64,000 bases of DNA, from positions 22,444,001 through 22,508,000 of the forward strand of contig NC_068569.1 in NCBI RefSeq assembly GCF_025698545.1, written 5' to 3'. A model generated the notes under the pieces. That model saw nothing but the letters and a program-made list of their open reading frames with translations. It was not told where the DNA came from and made no database searches. This DNA comes from Gossypium raimondii (Eukaryota > Streptophyta > Magnoliopsida > Malvales > Malvaceae). Shown here piece after piece: positions 24,892 to 37,953 of the stretch (its first letter is position 1; each line of letters starts with the position of its first letter). Both the position numbers and the translations under genes were made by a program.

Positions 24892-27242
24892 AGTTTCTAG
24901 CACAGCTTGCTGCTTAGCATTGCCATCCTTTGATAAAAATCCAGCCTAACTAGGAATTGTGCCCCCTCCTGCAACTTAAGTTGCCCCCCTCCCCTTGAGT
25001 TTATAAATATTTCATTTCTTTTGAAAATATTGTAGAAGTGATGATATGGTTTGATGTTTCATTTCTTTGGTACCAACTTCATTCTTTTACGTGTCAATGC
25101 CACCATCCATCATCACTAACGCCAGATTTTAACTTCTGCAAATAATGAAAATTCCTTCAAATATTTTATGTTGTAAGCGAAAGTTGTTACCATCGGTGCC
25201 CATTTAAGATTATCCTTGGAACGAACGTGGTGTTAGGATTGACAGCTAGCCAAAAGCTTTAGACTTTTTGTAAAGCTGGAAAAAAAAAGTCTCAGATAGC
25301 CGTTGGTGAAGCAATAAGAGGAAACAAAGGAGCAATTAAAAGTAAATGAAAAGTTGTCATTGCTGGGGCACATAAAGTGATTCCCAGCTTATGCCGTGGA
25401 GAAATGCAGTGTGGTATGACACTGATCAATTGGAGAATTTAGAGAGAAAATAGGGTTCGAGAGGTGAAAAGATTGAGAAGAGAATTGCTGATTTCATTTC
25501 ATAATTCTACTTGTCCTTACAAGGAAAATGCTGTCGTACCAGGAGGGTTATTTTTATACAGCTGGCATAACAGAAAATAAAACAGCTAATAGCTGAGTCA
25601 TCAATAACTCTGGACCGTCTCTTTTTGTTGGACTGAGCCCATCAATAGATCTGCTCTAAATAGGCCCATATCTCAGTGTTGCGTGATCGATCAACTGAAG
25701 GCCCTCTTTCTTCATTTCTATCAAATCCCTAATTCCCTTTTTACTCGATCGATTAGGGTTTTTTTTCCTCCAATTTCCTTCCACCTTTCTTCGTCTCTCT
25801 GATTACTTTCCAATTTCGTGACATGCAGCACAAAATTTATTAAAAGTATAAGCATGTCAAAGATTTGAAATAAAGTATTTTTATTTGCGTACCAGATGCT
25901 GGCGTTTATTGTGGCTTTCTGCATTAAGATTTGATTGTGATTGAAATCCACTCCCCAGCAACCAACATTGAAGGCTATGCTTAAATTCATTCACAGTGGG
26001 GAACTCAGTATTGAGGACTTTGGTACCTTGTTAATTGTTGCCCCAGTTCCTTCCGTTGTCTGACAAAAACATGGAATCTCTCTTCTTCGTCAGGACTGCT
26101 GCAAAATGCATTTAGAATGCCTCTAACAGCTACCTTACTAATTTATATGCTCTGAAATAATTTGATTTGGGTGTTTCGCTAGAGTCATGCATATATCTTT
26201 GGTTATGGTTTTTTTTTTTTTTGGTATGAATAGAAATAAAAGAACCGGCGAAGTAAGCTGCGGTTTCTTTGAGTTCGGTAAAAACAAGAAGAGATCCCTT
26301 TTTATAATAGCCGATTATAAAAACAAGATGTGTACATATTACATGCACTGCAGGGATGGAGTTCCTCCAAGTGGAAGATGGTAATACAACATGAGTTTTT
26401 ATCCATTATGCACAAGTTCAATGGACAGGAAGTAACCAACATTGCTGATATGTTAGTTTCCCTGCAAGTGAGCACAATAAGGCTGTTGTATTGTGTAGCT
26501 AACAACTGAACTTTGCTGCAGGACTCTGCCCCTCCAATTCTTCAAGTGAATTCATCAATCCCATCATGTAAACTCGTCCAGAAAACTTGTGAAAGGATTT
26601 CTGGAATGCACTTTGACTACTGCACAACTTTTCGGAATATTATTCTGGTGGGTAAGTTTTTTGTAAGGGTTGCGTTTGCTTATTAAATTTTGTGAGTGGG
26701 AAGCAGTGAATGAGAGTGATAAATGTGCAAAGAATGTGTAAGCCGAGTCGGTATGCATCATGGATTGCAATTGGACCAAATGCACTGCTTCTGCTTCCTC
26801 GAACACTAGGGGTGACTTCAACTGATCATGTATTTTTTTATGAGTTTTGACTTGAGAGAATCCACTCTTCTATATCGTTTACTTCATTTTCTGTTGGCTT
26901 TTAAACTTTAGAGTTCCACAATTATTAAACTTTTGTTATGTATTATTAACACAAACATAACAAAACAACAAAAGCATGATTCAGTATTCACGGAAAATAA
27001 CAGATGTCAGATGGTCCTGATTATAAGAAGCAGATATACTATCTCGACAGGAAAAAAAAAACAAAAAAAAATACAGTGGCCGGGCTGGCAGGCCAGCAAC
27101 AAGTCATAAAAAACACTTAATTTGAGTGCTAATGCTACCCCTCTTCATTTCAAGTCACTTTGAGCACTGCTGTTGCTACTTGGAAACTTTCCACAAAAAT
27201 TGCCATAGTAGCCCATAGGGACAACAAATAACACCTTCATTT
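24892..27242. other. Intergenic region with a possible LTR-like segment and unexplained exon-like pieces
   Basis: On the minus strand, 25430-25620 reads like a copia LTR: a TATA-like CTGTATAAAAATAACC is followed by GAAATGAAATCAGCAATTC, but I found no target duplication. At 26353-26580 two in-frame stretches (HEFLSIMHKFNGQEVTNIAD, and from about 26521 DSAPPILQVNSSIPS) sit around a GT...AG segment of only about 54 bp. I recognise no family for them. The rest shows nothing. Confidence 0.3.
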
Positions 27243-30200
27243 TCATTTTCTTGAAAGGAATGGCTTAACTGATTCTACCACCACCTGGATTAAATGAAAA
27301 GCCATCATAAATCAAATTGATTTTACAACCCAACTGTTACTCTTGTATTAATGGTTTAGGGTTATATATCTATGTTTCTTCTGGCTTCCTGAGTTGCAGA
27401 AAGTTCTTACCCTGCCATCATACGATAGAGAAGCAAATATCCAAGGCTCACGAGAACTCCAAGCAAGGCCTGACAATATGGTTGTTAGATTTCTATCATC
27501 TTTTAAAAGCATGGCATAAAACACAGGTGGAAGTTAGGACAGTTACCGTATACACTGTCTTCATAATCACTGTAGGAATTAAGCAATGGGTCGGCCTGTT
27601 GATTGAGTGGTTCAGTTATGCTGTTAAAAGATAAATAAAGTATCAGAGTCAACCAACCAATAAAACATGAAGTCGTGCAAAGCTTCAGACAGGGGCTAAC
27701 AAAACAACCTTTCAGATGTTGCTTTATCTTCTGCAGATGTAGGAGCTTGCCACAAGTTAACAGTTGAGTCTGTGCCAGCACTCTGCAGAAGGGAAATTCT
27801 TGTCCAAGAATTTTCAAAATATACCATAAACAACAATTTGCAGTTTCTATTAGAGTGGTATCTAAGGATATGCCTAGTTGATTCAAATGAATATTTTGTA
27901 ATCAGTTTAGTCCAACTGAGACCCTAACGCCCATACCTAAAAACTAATCTAGTTAAGATGAATGCTCAGAGAGAGAGAGGGAGGGAGAGAGAGAGAACCA
28001 GAATTAGCCCATCATACTCAGGGTTACAAGTGACAGCCCATGTCCTGCCAACATTATCAAACATGTCACAATCAGTGAACTAAAAGTACCTGAACTTAAC
28101 CCATTTCTTTCTAGGAGTCAAACAACTCAAAGCATAAACTGAAATGAAATTAACTATAAATCAATTAAGTAGGAAATACAAAGAGTAAAATTCCTTAAAC
28201 ATAAATAAAAAAGACCCACAAGAGAGGAGCAAGTCAATTACCAGTGTGTATGTCCAGGAAGCTCTTTGGCAGGACTTTTGGGCTTTCTAAGATCCCATAT
28301 GTGTATCCCAGATTCATCTTCTGCAGTGACCTGTGATAAAAGAGACCATAACTTAGAAGTAGTAACCAGAAGAAATACCATCTCACATAAATAGGTGCAT
28401 TCACAAATCACAGTCACCATTTCTATATTATTCACCATTCTTTTACTGACCTCAACAGCTATCATTTATAGGTGAGTGTCTCTTATGATGGATAAATGCA
28501 ACGGATCAACTTCATTCCATTAAATCCCCACATACCAGTAAAAAAATAATAGCGTGATTCAAAATTGCTAAATATCCTTCTAGAAAATGGAATGAACATC
28601 TGAATAGTCGATATGTAGTTTCATCTATGTAAATCATTCAGGTGCAAATTCAAAGTGTCGTAGGTGCATTGTGCATGGCAGATTTTTGACAGGGAAGTTC
28701 CGTGCTTGGCCACGGCTTTGACCAAGTTCAAAGTATAGCTTAATTGGCCAGTAAATCCTTGCAATTTCTCAACCTTACCACATCATATTGACAATCATAA
28801 TTTATATTACCAGTGTATACATATATTATCTAGGTATAACAGGTGAAAGATCTAGAATTCACATGGAAGTTTTGTTTGATAGAAAATAGCATTTTAAAAT
28901 GCCAACTCATCCCCCCCCCCCCCAAAACACACACACAACAAAAGAAAAGGTATTCTAAAAATCAAGGTTGCAATAGAAATAACAAAAATGGCAATAGAAA
29001 AGCAATAACGCAATGACCAGTAAATTTTTATGATGATGTTAAATAGTAAAATATTCAAGTTATATCCTTACAAGTATATGACTTTTCTTCATATCATAGT
29101 TAGCATTGCGGATGTGGGCACGCTCAATTGCATTTGTCTTCCTGTGAATACATAAAATTGTTGTCAAGTACAGCATAACTCTAAGCGCAATCAATAGCTT
29201 AAGCATTTTAAGAAAAACGATCTGCAAAGAAACTAAATAGTTAAAGGTACAAGCAACGACATTAGTCCTCCCTTACCCTCATTTCTTCAGTTAGTGGAAG
29301 ACAGGTGATGAAATAGTAAATATTTGAATTATGGTCCATGAATTTTAGAAGGACTCAATTCACAAGGGAAATGGAACACCAAATTAAATGACCAACAGCA
29401 TAATAATTAGACAGTTTTGAAATAATCAGGAAACTAAGATATGCAGAGACAACATACTTCATTGTACGTAGATCCCAAAACTGGACTGATGATTCACAAG
29501 TCGTCGCAACAGCATTCATGTCATGTGGATCCCATGCACCACCAGATAAGTAATGAAGCATACCAGATGACTCTTTAGATTGAACCTAGATTTCCACAAT
29601 AAGATCTGAATAAGCATCACAAAGAGACTCAAAAATTATACTATGTTGTAGCAATCAATGTTACATGGACTCTGGTTTGGATATCCGACACAGATTAATC
29701 TAAGGGACAGATATACCGTTTGCTAAAATAATCATCTGCCATCTTTAACCACTGTCGTATTTTCACCAAATTTCACACACAAATACTGCTTTGCCTCCTA
29801 TTTCCATTTTGCCACTTGCTCTTCCTCAGTTCCTTCTCACCACTTTGAAACCCCAAAACGTCCCCCGCCACCAAGAACAACCTCTGCAATGTTGTTGGTT
29901 GATATGTTGAAATACACAGCAAGGAGTCCAACACATTTCATGTTGGTACCCATGTCATGTCAATACAGACATGACACCCTAAAGAGCTGAGCCCATGTAA
30001 CATAGATAGGCATTTAGATAATTTTGTTTTTAATAACAGCCACTGATGTGTGGCCAATGTCTTTGCCAGTTGGATAAATGCAAAGTTTCCAATTGTCAAA
30101 ATATTTACTATCAGACACTATGAAGCGATATTAAATAATTGAGATTCTAAAAGATTTGTGAGAAAATAATGCTACCAATTACAAATTTATGTCAGTTGTG

Positions 30201-31387
30201 TCTTTGAAGAAGGTATTATATTAACTATGTACTAATTTCACAAATGTAAAACCAACAGGTTGAGCATTCACATGCTAGTACAAATATCATGGATTTTAAG
30301 AAGAAATACATGCAGAATCTAACCTGGGCAGCCTTTTTTGAACAATCTAAAGTCCACAAGAAAATATTTTCATCATCAATGCTGAGCAACTTATCATGTC
30401 TTCCAGATGGCCACCAGAGAACACTGTTAATAAGTATGCCAAAGTAAATTTCACAAAAATGACCAGAAGGAAATGCAAAGAATATAGAGTTTTAATAACT
30501 TAGGGGAAGTTTTGAAGCAGGAACTTACCAATTAATCTTAGCAACATGTGCATCAAGGGAGGCAATTCGTTCCAACTGTGGTGAATTTAACTGTCCATAT
30601 AATTCAGGTATCTGCCATATTGCAGCCCCATAAGATTCACCTTCAACAACAAAAAAAACCTATCAAGCCAGTCTCCCATCTTTAAGCCACAAAACTTTTG
30701 TTGCTGTTTCTAATTAACAAATTACTGCAACAGCTAATTCAACTGATAGTAAAACTAATACATACAGAAAAGAACAGTCAAGGTTCCTGAAATGGCCTAA
30801 ATAGGGGGATCTATTTGTTCTTCTATCGCTTAGCCTTAAAGTCACAAAAACCAATGAACTAATACTGGAGGCAGACAATATCAAGTGCACCAAAATATGG
30901 AAGAAATAGACGTAAATCAAGGTCAAAGAAGCTACCGGTTGAAAAAACGGTGGAGAAAATCCGTTGATCGAAGGGACAGGAAGCTAGGTCCCAGATCTCG
31001 TTAGGGTGGGAAAACAAGCCCTCACAAATGAGCTCGGTTCCACCAGAAGATAGCCGAATCAGATGCACCTGGGCAGATTTCAGTTGAATTAGCTAATATG
31101 ACATTTAGAAAGTAAAAAAAAAAAAAAAACACAGTGATCATGAAATTTAAACCAGATCAAAATTAATTCAGAAGCAAAACCGAACCTCATTTTCTTCCCT
31201 GAGACTGAGGGTTCCCGTAATGAAGCTGGTATGATCCGTGTCTGCTTTGACATCCGAAATGCATCTTGCCTGCCAGCTTAAAATTATGTAAGGCTCTTAA
31301 ACCTCGAGATAACATAGTAGAATTGAGAATTTGAGGGTGAACCTGATACTTGAGGCCGTAGCCGATGCCAGAAGATCCTCCTTGCAT
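27243..31387 (-). CDS. EIPR1: WD40-repeat protein of the EIPR1/TSSC1 family
   Basis: The animal family member (EIPR1) binds the EARP/GARP tethering complexes in endosomal recycling and dense-core vesicle work; the plant role is inferred. Thirteen exons on the minus strand: 31387-31343, 31269-31186, 31068-30936, 30640-30529, 30423-30324, 29585-29458, 29141-29072, 28330-28242, 28044-27999, 27782-27709, 27620-27547, 27469-27411, 27284-27243, giving 351 aa. The protein begins MQGGSSGIGYGLKYQ. WD-type strands are visible at EIWDLA (about 67-72), FWDLRT (194-199), IWDLRKP (235-241) and NLWQAP (278-283). The C-terminus ends VKPFLSRK. An in-frame upstream extension begins only with TTG, so the ATG at 31387 is the start. 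The human protein is a little longer (387 aa). All introns are GT-AG. A 13-C run and a GA-rich tract lie in introns. Confidence 0.92.
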
Positions 31388-33996
31388 CGTTGCACCACCA
31401 GGAACACCCGGATTCAACGAGCAACCGCTGCTTTTCAAGTGCTTCGGTTCAACTCCTCAATTTCTTGCTAAAACGCACGCGTTTTGCCTCGGCTGGGACA
31501 ATGGGACATAGATGCGCTACTGCTTGGAGAATGGGTTATTTGTTTGACAGTCCAATTGGAGCCCAATAGTCTTCAAAAGGTTATTGCAGAGACTTAGGCC
31601 TGTAGAACGGACTGAGTTATTCACCACTAGTTTTTTTCATTACATGCATTTCAATTTATATATAGGACTTAGAAAAAAAAAACTAAAAAATCGAAAATTA
31701 ACATAAACCGAACTGTTTTCATGGTTTACGAAATGTTAATTTAAAACTCCAAAATCAAATTAAAATTTATTTTATTTAATATTTTTTATTTTTATTATAT
31801 AAAATAAATATTTATATTTAAAATAGTGAAACTAATATGAATTTTTTAGATTATTTTTTAATATTTATGAAATATGCTTCAAAATTTTGATAAATAATTT
31901 TAAAAATCATAAAATAAAACTCTTTTTTAAAATAAATCTAAAAGTTCAAAACCAAAAATTATGATAGAAAATTGAAAACTAAACTAAATTATTATGATCG
32001 ATTCAAAATTCGACTAGATCCATATCACCCTCTTAAAATAATCACCCACTTTAAAAACCACTTTACTCTCCTTTTAGAATATAATTATTTTAAAAATATT
32101 TAATTTAATTTAATTTATATTTTCTAAAATACATATCTAAATTTATTATTAAAAATTTTCACCAACAAAGTTTATATTTTCAAAATATCATTACTACTTA
32201 ATTTTTGCATTAATTAATTAGCGTCATGAATTAATGGTTATGAGTTATTATTTATTTGTTTACTCTTTTATGTACAAGGTTTATTGGATATTCCTAGAAT
32301 TCGAAGTGAAGGTTACTTTGTTTTACTTCAAGGTTTTCTTCTGATCTTGTTTAATATGATTGTCACTTTAATATATATTTTTGTTTATGTATTATGTTCT
32401 TTTGAAATTCATTTTGTTACTTTTAAATTCTTTTCAATGAAATTGCATGAGTACTTCATTTTCAAAATTCAAAAAGCTATTATGTATGCAGGGAAATCTA
32501 GAAATTGTTTAGCAGGATCAAATTTTAATTATAATCTTTTCATAGATCAAATTATAAATTTATTATATATTAATTTATAATTTTATCATTTTAAAGGACT
32601 AAACATAAATTATTCTATTTTTATGGGAGTTAAAATGTAATTTTACTATATATTATTGTAAGAGGACTGAATCTTTTTTTCATTTTAGAGGGTCAAAGTA
32701 CAATTTTACTATGTATTAATTTATAATTTCTCTATTTTTTTTCATTCGGCTCTGTATGCATGTATGTGTATGTGTACATCCGCATATTTGTGGATGTGTA
32801 CGTAAATGATGAATGCTTTTATGTTTGTGAATACTAAAAGCTTTTAACGTGAATACATTATTGTTAACAGCTTAACTTAAGCCATTATTATTGCTCAACT
32901 TCTCGGCTTGAACTCCATTATTGTTAAGAGGGGTCTATTATAGGTTTCTTGGTCAAATTTATGAATAGTCCCAGTACTTCACTCAAGTTGTGGAATAATC
33001 CCTGTACTTTGCTCCAAGTTGTGGCACTACCCTTCTTGCCAAGCTTGGAAGCAATCACCATGGCATATCCCAGTCAAATTTAGGTGATAGTCAATAAGTC
33101 CCACAAATTTAGTCCACATTGGTGCCTCAAACGGGGAGAGGAGCTTTAGGAATCGTCTCAGTGCTTGGTGACTACTGAAGCAATATGGAGCATAATCACC
33201 AAGGGAACAGTCACTTCTTTAAACCTCATTCAGCAATGGCTGCATGATCATAGTAGAACTTGCTTTTCAAAACTTACCTTGAATATGCCCGCGACAGTGA
33301 GTCAAAGAAGCAACAATGTCAAATCTGTGCCACTTCTTTGAATGTATTTTACAATCCCTGTGCACTGGCTCGAGTATCCTATCATTCGTAGGCCTGAAAC
33401 CTTGATCCCATGATTATATCTTCAATTAACTTTCTGAAAATCTGTGGATACTAAACTACATGCCCCTTGAATAGACAGATCCACTCAAACAAGAATTCAA
33501 ACCGCCTTCAGAACCCGTAAATCGTGCATATTAGAGTTCTGTTACAAATCAACTGTATGGATACACCAACTGCAAAAATGTTCCAATGACTCAGCACCGA
33601 GTTCTTTCCTCTGACGTCTTTTAAACTACAACCAAAACTAAACAAATTACAAACTACAGCAAATATTATTCACTGCATTCCCACCTGGATTACGATTCCA
33701 GTATTGTTACTCGGAGTCATGTATGCATCTCAAAGGTAGTAAGGAAGACACCATACCTTAAAACTCATAGTTCAATTAGAACATCCCAACTTTTCATCTC
33801 AAATCACTAGACTAGCCATGGTTCACTGACATTTGAGGTGAACATACCAAAGCATACTCCTTTGTCTGCTTGCTTCAAGTGCAATTACATATTTCAGTAG
33901 ACCAAACTGAGCATGGGCCAGATGCAATGATCGAGAATTTTCAAAATTACACAACAAGCTGTCTCCTTTTAGACAAATTCATTATCATTTTGTGTT
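31388..33996. other. Shared upstream region of the WD40 gene and downstream region of the membrane-protein gene
   Basis: 31388-31560 is probably the 5' leader and promoter of the minus-strand WD40 gene. From about 31640 to 32900 the sequence is AT-rich and includes repeat-like lines of the type AGGACTAAACATAAATT. 32950-33990 has higher complexity and may include 3' UTR of the minus-strand gene that ends at 33997. I see no further coding frame with family resemblance. Confidence 0.4.
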
Positions 33997-35603
33997 TTAC
34001 ATAGATAATGGAAGCAGCATCCTTCTTTTCTTTTTCCCAGCCAAGCTCACTTGCTTTGTGATTTTCATGCACAGAAGCAATAACAATGTGATGCATACTA
34101 GGATAAAAGCAAGTTGCATATGCCTAAAATATAAAGAAACGGCTGAAAAAACCAGAAAAGCAAATATAACGAGTTCCCATATAACAAAGGCCACAACATC
34201 CACTCTGCACCCAGAAAACAGTAAATAAAACACAACTATTAGAATTTATCTTGTACTGAGATAGAGAAGAGCAAAAAACACAACAATGGCCAAAACGAAT
34301 GGACCCCAACAAAGCTATAGGTCTTCGAGACATCACATTCTTTAATTTATTTTGCCCAAAAATAAAAAGTTGCAATCTCCCTCCCATCGAATTTATGAAT
34401 CTAAATCGTAACTCTAAAAACATGTCAAAACTGGTTGGAATTAGGATAAAAGTACAAACATATCAAGGCAATGAATATTTTCCAGGCACAATTAAAACAA
34501 AAACCTCAAATGTAAAGGCCAATAGATATTGTTTTCAACTTTTGGCACAAAGACTCCTAGCGTAAGCCCCTATAATTTGAGCAAATTGAGACAGTTCTAT
34601 AATGCACCAATTGCCAGCAGATTGGCAATTATTCTGCTCTTATAAATACCTCATAGAGGCTCAGAAAAACTTGAGATACACATGATAAACAATCATAAAA
34701 GCCGATTGAGTGGCAAGATCTGTCTAAGCACATCCATATACTCCTACCATCATACGGTTGGTTTACAAAACCAAGCATCCAATTCGGTCATTTGAAAATA
34801 TAAATTACAGAAGTACGAGTAGAAAAACAAAGGTCAGCAAGACAATAGCAGTATAACAGTATTAAAGTTGAATTTAAACAGTCGTTACAGAATTAACCAA
34901 AAGCAATAAACATCTCCTTCTTAAGCAAGGAAATGCCTCTAATTCTATCCCCCATTCCAGTAGCAGGCTTCTTTCAGCCACCTAAATATCAGTTTCTGAT
35001 GAAAATTAAAATGAATCAACAATTTTTTTTTCTTTCCTTTCAAAGTTTCGGATCCACATCATAAGGAATCAACAGCACTTTATAAGAAGATCCAGAGTCA
35101 ATTTATCTTTGTTTGGCCACCTGAAGTTTTAATGTATTGTCAAACGGATAATTCAACGACGACGACTACTATTACTACTACGAGTCTTTCAAGGTATTTT
35201 TTCCTCCAATTCTTAGTATGTGAATTGATTGAGAAAATGAAACGAAAGATACATTTCAAAATTAAAATATTCATAATCTCCACATCTGAATTTTTAACCA
35301 AATTATCCTATAAAAGCCTATCCTATCTAAGTAAGCTCAAGTGAAAAAAAAAATATCACGGAAAGCACGTTATACACGAAGATATCGAATCAAAACCAGG
35401 GAAAAAAACAAAGATTTCCTACCTTATATTCAAAACATGAAGAGAAAAATATAACAAAAAAAAAATAGCAAACAAAGGAATTAGGATTACCTAGAAGTTG
35501 TGAGATTAGAGGTTGATGCGAAAAACGAAACAGAGGCCCAATCGTGCTTAGATCGAAGCTGATACTCTCTTAATTGATCTGCTAAATTGGATCGCGTTAT
35601 CAT
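33997..35603 (-). CDS. Small two-pass membrane protein, plant-conserved, function unknown
   Basis: Two exons on the minus strand, 35603-35491 and 34204-33997, join with an AG|A split codon to encode 106 aa. The soluble N-terminus begins MITRSNLAEQ-like (here MITRSNLADQLREYQLRSKH, residues 1-20). Residues 41-64 form a first membrane segment with a conserved-looking E48. Residues 67-84 form a second very Leu-rich one. The tail is basic (KKKRR, 95-99) and ends in MLLPLSM. I recall the same pattern as a conserved uncharacterised plant protein, so the two-exon model is well supported, but I assign no function. The intron is about 1.29 kb, large for such a short gene. A frame on the opposite strand over exon 2 is a shadow. 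Confidence 0.85.
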
Positions 35604-36047
35604 GGCTTCCCTTTTCCTATCCCTGCCTTTCGATTTAAAGCTTTGTTTGGCTTTGGAACTCTAGAGATGGTGAACGATTGAGAATTCGCAGAGCAAGGTG
35701 CGAATTGAAGCCAGAAGAAAGGCAAGGGATAGCATCGGGGTTGGATGGGCCTTGGTTCGTTACGTTGCGTGTACCTCCTAATTTACTCTTTTTGTTTTTC
35801 CTTCCCGCCCCGGCTGAAAAAAATAATAAATAATGTAATGAGAAAACAACCCGGGTACTCGGGAGCCGCCGTTTTTTGACGGGTTTTTCATCTAACTACT
35901 ATCCACAAGACCCTGTCGGGCTTATATGTGATGAATGGGTGCTCAGCATATTTTATCTCAGCAACGTATGATTAAATTTCAGGTAAATTACACCATCTTT
36001 TATTTCAATAATAAAATATTTACTCAACTTTCAATTCATTTATTAAA

Positions 36048-37086
36048 CTAAATTTTGAAAAACACCTGTTCAAAATAATAATTTCCACATTTTCGCGAGG
36101 AGTGAAATAAAATAAACCTACCATACATTCTCGATTGTACGCCTTCAATTGATAAATTTTGAAAAACAGCGATCAATGACACTTCATCATACCAACTATA
36201 TTCAATGAAGTATGTTATCGTGACCCACCACAAAAAACCAGATAATTGTTTGAAAGCTATCTTGTACTCATTGAGAAGATGATAGAAAAAGGGATGGAAG
36301 GGTAAATGAAAGCCTGCTTCTATCACGTGCAGTGGAAGTAAAAAGCTACTATCGTTGGTGTCACTCAAACGATTTGACCTTTCAGGAATTGAGAAATCAT
36401 AAGTGAAGCTCGATATTTCAATTTCCCGAACAGCTAATGCTCTATTCATTTTAGACCTGTCCATGGGCCGGGTGGCCTGGCCCGACCCGATGGGCCGCCC
36501 GAAATATGGGAGGGTTCGGGTAAAAATATAGGCCCGAAATATGGCTTGGGCAAAAAAACGAGGCCCGTTTAAAAAATGGGTCGGGCTCGGGCTCAACTTT
36601 TTGGCCCGAGCCCGGCCCGGCCCGGTCCGAATATAATAAATATATATTTTTTATTTTTATTTTTATTTTTATTTTTATTTTAATTTTTAATTTTTAATTT
36701 TTAATTTTTAATTTTTAATTTTTAATTTTTAATTTTAAAATACTTTAAAAATATTTTTATTTTTTTATTTTTAAAATATTTTTTGTGTTTATTAAAAATC
36801 GAGCCGGACCGGACCGGGCCGGGCCGGGCTCGGGCTTATTATTTTTTCGGGCCGGGCCCGGCCCTGCCCATGGACAGGTCTAATTCATTTCTTCCACCTT
36901 CGTGGTGCAAATGTAGGCCTTAGCTTACACTGGACTCCTCGCTTCACGATGTCGCAAAGGGATGTTCTAGGCAACGTGATAGTTCCCTCTAGTCCTAGCC
37001 ATGGGGTGCTAACAAAAGCTAAAAAGAAAAATTGAAAGAATAGTGGACATTTTAAGAAGATTACCTCTGAAATCGCTCTCCTCAAC
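36048..37086 (-). pseudogene. Decayed retroelement ORF, putative gypsy-type (Transposase_28-like)
   Basis: On the minus strand, 36048-36420 encodes a stretch with ISSFTYDFSIPERSNRLSD, then IEAGFHLPFHPFFYHLLNEY. This resembles the EAGLRLPLHPF-type signature of the plant 'putative gypsy type transposon' domain. The frame is interrupted by the hAT MITE at 36452-36882 and continues as scraps up to 37086. The LTR nest beginning at 37157 further separates it from its original surroundings. The family call is from memory of the motif only. Confidence 0.45.
36452..36882. mobile_element. hAT-type MITE with GC-rich ends, TSD ATTCATTT
   Basis: The 431 bp have terminal inverted repeats beginning TAGACCTGTCCATGGGC and ending GCCCATGGACAGGTCTA. 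They are flanked by a perfect 8-bp duplication ATTCATTT (36444-36451 and 36883-36890), as expected for hAT transposase. The arms are rich in GGGCC/CGGGC strings, while the centre (36650-36735) is a TTTTA/TTTTTAA microsatellite. There is no coding capacity, so it depends on an autonomous hAT element. Confidence 0.92.
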
Positions 37087-37953
37087 CATCGTTTTTTTCA
37101 AAGTCTCAAATTCAAATAATGAGATTTTTAGGGCTTTGGTAACTTCCTTTTAAAAGTTTAACAGCCTGATTTCAATTGTGTCGGAAAGAGTGGTTTCGGA
37201 ACCACAAATTTGACGAGTAAATCCGTATTAATTATCATTTAATTCGTATGAGTCCATTATAATTTGATATTGAATTTTGATTTGGTGAATTTTAGTTAAC
37301 TGAATAAATAGTTAGGTATAAGTGGTTGTTCCGAAAGTCAATTAGTTTCGAAATATGAGATATCAAGACCTCGTTTATGAAAACCAAGCCTATAAATATT
37401 TTTATTAAATAATTATGGAGCTATTATATTAGCATGTGAAAGTTCGGTTCAGATATTTTATTGTTGAATTAGTTAATTAATTACAAGGACTAATTTGTAA
37501 AAGATGTAAAAATTAGTTATTATTAAATTTTATTGATTAAATTACTTAATTAGTAAATGAGGAAGGATTTATATGGAAAATAATCCATTGTTATTGTTGA
37601 CACCATTTTTTTGATGGAAAACGGGGTCGACTTGGGTTTTGAAAAATGAAACGAAAACGGGAGTGATTGGATCACCTCGAAAAGTGGTTGTTTTTAATAA
37701 ACGGTTTTAATTTTATTAAAACAACGATTTTGGTCCACGAAATTCAGAAAAACGGGTTCGGGAGTCGGTTACGCACGAGGAAGGATTAGCACCCTCGATA
37801 CGCCCAAAATTGGTACCTAGTTGATTACTTAATGTCTTAATGTCGAAAATTGAGAACTTTGAAGAATTTTTAAAAATACGATCCTTGTATTAAAACGTTG
37901 AAAATTTTCAGGAAAATGAGTATATTTCACGCTATTCGAGAAAGAGAATCATA

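Noticed and set aside
28910-28923. Run of about 13 C followed by CA repeats
   Set aside because: It is a simple homopolymer/microsatellite in an intron and may include assembly error; not a feature in itself.
31388-31438. N-terminal extension of the WD40 protein
   Set aside because: The extended frame begins with TTG; the first ATG gives the family N-terminus MQGGSSG.
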